A DNA stretch of 64,000 bases, from assembly GCF_000019525.1 (NCBI RefSeq), contig NC_010506.1, positions 1,240,001-1,304,000 on the forward strand, in the 5' to 3' direction. Of the stretch, positions 62,175 through 64,000 are shown piece after piece. The stretch is from Shewanella woodyi ATCC 51908 (lineage in GTDB: Bacteria; Pseudomonadota; Gammaproteobacteria; Enterobacterales; Shewanellaceae). The translations under genes and the position numbers were made by a program. The stretch's first letter is position 1. Every line of letters starts with the position of its first letter. Below the pieces are notes generated by a model that did not search any database, had not been told where the DNA came from, and worked only from the letters and a program-made list of their open reading frames with translations.

Positions 62175-62714
62175 TTAATCATCATATTTTGTGTGGATTA
62201 AGCCAACCTTGTTTTCAGGAGAGATAGATAAAATGTATATATTGTTGTAGTCAGTTTCAGTTATTTTATCGATCTCAGGTCCGCCTAATGCACTAATAAG
62301 CAGTGAAATCGTATTAGAGTGGCCGGCGACGAGCACATTTCCCGTTTCAGCTTTAATAGCTTTAGCTCCCTCTCTTATATGTTTTTCTATTCCCCCATCT
62401 AGTTCCATGACTTTTATCGCTATATCTCTACTTTGACTGATGGGCTTTAGTGTCTCTTGAGTGCGCTTAAAGGGAGTGGCGTATAAGGCGCTCAGTGGCA
62501 TCTCTTTTAGCGCAAGACGTAGTTGATCCGCGCGCTGTTCACCTGCTGGCGTCAAGGCTGGATCTTTTCCTTGATTTTGTCGCTTCTCTGCATGTCTCAC
62601 TAAGATAACGACCTTACCTTCTGGTTCGATAGCTGAGACTTTAGGTTCTGAGGCAAGAAGAGGCGTGGTAAAAAAGAGTAATAAGATAATGGAGGATAAG
62701 AGAAATCTTGGCAT
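62175..62714 (-). CDS. Exported histidine phosphatase (phosphoglycerate mutase-like)
   Basis: A 179-residue protein: signal MPRFLLSSIILLLFFTTPLL, cleaved near LLA/SEP. The histidine phosphatase core follows: VVILVRHAEKRQNQGKDPAL (catalytic His in RHAE), LSALYATPFKRTQETLKPIS, and VLVAGHSNTISLL with the second His. By family (SixA/PGM branch) it removes phosphate from an exported substrate; which is not known. It is divergent from the DUF5610 gene. Confidence 0.9.
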   Translation of the reverse strand: MPRFLLSSIILLLFFTTPLLASEPKVSAIEPEGKVVILVRHAEKRQNQGKDPALTPAGEQRADQLRLALKEMPLSALYATPFKRTQETLKPISQSRDIAIKVMELDGGIEKHIREGAKAIKAETGNVLVAGHSNTISLLISALGGPEIDKITETDYNNIYILSISPENKVGLIHTKYDD

Positions 62715-62830
62715 ATTTAGTCACCTATTTTTTCGAATATAGCAAGATAACAAATTAAATTAATAAAAACTAAAGTTGCACAAAAAATGGTCGATAATGA
62801 TTGTATAAAGTTATCATTTGAGAGGCTGTT

Positions 62831-63421
62831 ATGGAAATTAAAAACCATGGCGCAGAAGTATCCCAAGCTGCAAAAAGTAATACTCAGACAACCGAGAATC
62901 ATGGAAAGTCAGTCTCTGAGGTGGCGACAAATAAAACGGCTTATGCCAGTAGTAAACAGTTGATGAATTCAGCCATTATTTCAGCACAACAAGAGGTCAG
63001 TTTAAGCTCAAGTAATGAGCCGCTTGTACTGCTATACCGTGCAGCAATCGAAGCGATCAATGAAGAGTTAGCTCCTTCAATGGGTGAGAATGCGCTACAA
63101 ACAGCCTATGACAATGGGGTTGATACGTCGCCTGAGGCAACCGCTGACAGGATCGTCAGTTTTGCCACCAACTTTTTTAGCTTATACCAAGAGCAAAATT
63201 CCAATATGTCGTTCGATGAACAGTTGACCTCATTTATGGAGATCATTGGTGGGGCGATCGATCAAGGCTTTGATGAAGCTAAAGATATTCTAAACGGCTT
63301 ACAAGTTTTGGAAGGTGATATAGCAGATGGTGTTGATCAGACCTACTCCTTGGTTCAGGATGGGTTGTTAGCATTTAAAGAGAGTTTTAATGACGCGGAT
63401 GACTCCTTAACGGCCTCTTAG
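62831..63421 (+). CDS. DUF5610-domain protein
   Basis: A 196-residue acidic protein without a signal peptide. A Thr/Ser-rich N-terminal 60 residues leads into the helical DUF5610 domain: PLVLLYRAAIEAINEELAPS, ATADRIVSFATNFFSLYQE, FDEAKDILNGLQVLEGDIAD and GVDQTYSLVQDGLLAFKES. Family function is unknown. No clear SD is seen (GAGAGGCTGTT precedes the start). A double ATACCAAT palindrome follows its stop codon. Confidence 0.85.
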   Translation: MEIKNHGAEVSQAAKSNTQTTENHGKSVSEVATNKTAYASSKQLMNSAIISAQQEVSLSSSNEPLVLLYRAAIEAINEELAPSMGENALQTAYDNGVDTSPEATADRIVSFATNFFSLYQEQNSNMSFDEQLTSFMEIIGGAIDQGFDEAKDILNGLQVLEGDIADGVDQTYSLVQDGLLAFKESFNDADDSLTAS

Positions 63422-63442
63422 ACTATATGACTCTGGTTTTGC

Positions 63443-63468
63443 ATACCAATCGGTATATCGATTGGTAT
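63443..63468. repeat. ATACCAAT-type motif, double inverted copy 6
   Basis: ATACCAATCG-gtatat-CGATTGGTAT: two copies of the motif head to head forming a perfect 10-bp stem, 21 bases after the DUF5610 stop codon. Confidence 0.75.
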
Positions 63469-63525
63469 TACCCTCTCTTATATGCTAAATATCAATTAGG
63501 AAAACTATAGTTATCGGAGCGATGA

Positions 63526-64000
63526 ATGTGGGTTGATGGCGAAGTTATTGAACGAACGGATTGGTGTGACAATTTATTCTCTTTAAAGATCAAAGCTAGT
63601 ATCGAACCTTATATCGCAGGTCAGTTTATTAAGTTAAGTCAGATAATTAATGATAAGAGGATCGGCAGAGCTTACTCTATCGTTAATGCCCCTAACTCTG
63701 AATATGTTGAAGTGTTGGCTGTGTCGGTACTCGATGGGCTGCTATCTCCAAATCTGCAACAGCTTAAGGTCGGTGACCATATTGAGGTGTCCAGTAAAGC
63801 GGCAGGCTTTATGACATTAGATGAGGTGCCACCTCAAGGCCAAGATCTTTGGCTTCTAGCCACAGGTACTGCGGTTGGTCCCTTTATCTCCATTCTTGAA
63901 ACCGATGAGCCTTGGGCAAGGTTTGATCATATTGTTCTGGTTTATGGTGTGAGAGAAGCGAAAGATCTTGCTTATAAAGAGAAGCTATTAGCACTCGAAA
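63526..64000 (+). CDS. fpr: Ferredoxin/flavodoxin-NADP+ reductase, 3'-truncated by the window edge
   Basis: Transfers electrons between NADPH and ferredoxin or flavodoxin through FAD, in the cytoplasm. The visible 158 residues start MWVDGEVIERTDWCDNLFSL. They include the FAD-binding RIGRAYSIVNAP, and the NADP-fold entry LLATGTAVGPFISIL. All match the Fpr family. ATG 63526 has GGAG seven bases upstream. The frame is open at the window edge; the C-terminal half is missing. Confidence 0.93.
   Translation, partial: MWVDGEVIERTDWCDNLFSLKIKASIEPYIAGQFIKLSQIINDKRIGRAYSIVNAPNSEYVEVLAVSVLDGLLSPNLQQLKVGDHIEVSSKAAGFMTLDEVPPQGQDLWLLATGTAVGPFISILETDEPWARFDHIVLVYGVREAKDLAYKEKLLALE

Noticed and set aside
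1..64000. CRISPR arrays, tRNA or rRNA genes, and complete insertion sequences or prophage
   Set aside because: No regularly spaced short direct repeats, no cloverleaf with the conserved T-loop, no rRNA stretches, and no transposase, integrase or phage structural gene were found by reading.

Overview
The window looks like a chromosomal segment of a marine Shewanella or a close relative. The grounds are family-level recognition: a stand-alone pentaheme nitrite reductase NrfA divergent from a NarQP two-component system, a formate dehydrogenase fused to a GltD-like module, the run WD40 lipoprotein - SlyX - FkpA - YacL, and many copies of a short ATACCAATC-type palindrome. No search could be run, so the species is not fixed. 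Most of the window is ordinary core genome in short operons separated by clear hairpin terminators.

Layout. 1-11.4 kb: truncated chromate transporter, large fused formate dehydrogenase, pentapeptide-repeat ion channel, prfB (with its programmed frameshift) and lysS, a PQQ-type sugar dehydrogenase-like protein and an RluE-type pseudouridine synthase. 11.5-20.7 kb: nagB, an SRPBCC protein, a membrane diguanylate cyclase, a TonB-dependent siderophore receptor behind a perfect Fur-box-like palindrome, an iodotyrosine-deiodinase-like nitroreductase with a cupin, rlhA and a small PH-domain protein. 20.7-21.5 kb: first copy (A) of a long modular repeat. 21.7-32.6 kb: ankyrin protein, ppiC, a periplasmic binding protein paired with an orphan histidine kinase, rpiA, a YedI-like membrane protein, a cyclophilin lipoprotein, a CBS protein, PhoD, and a purine-type phosphoribosyltransferase behind a structured leader. 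32.6-45.6 kb: a catalytically degenerate M1 peptidase homologue, yfcE, lpoB and a COG3014-like lipoprotein, the WD40-slyX pair, fkpA, yacL, narQP and nrfA.

45.8-49.4 kb is the accessory part. Three small AT-rich ORFs sit in a row. The first has its stop codon inside a convincing integron attC site, and attC-like ends follow the other two, but no integrase is visible. Then come a CHMI-family gene, a degenerate relative of the long repeat, a small lipoprotein, and repeat copy B in inverted orientation relative to copy A.

49.4-64 kb: an isochorismatase-family hydrolase, glnK-amtB with NtrC and sigma-54 sites, a two-domain HCCA/DsbA-like protein whose reading frame seems to lack any normal start codon, small secreted and TPR proteins, a DUF4785-lipase pair behind a perfect 20-base palindrome, aroG, a previously uncalled 58-residue ORF, an Atm1-type ABC exporter, small proteins, a histidine phosphatase, a DUF5610 protein and the start of fpr.

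How genes work together: NarQP is placed to control nrfA (a NarL/NarP-type 7-2-7 site lies between them) for anaerobic nitrite/nitrate respiration; formate dehydrogenase may supply reductant; glnK-amtB handles ammonium under NtrC; the Fur-box receptor handles iron. The items most worth following are the cassette region, the inverted repeats, the non-canonical start codon, the M1 pseudoenzyme and the three-way-junction leader.
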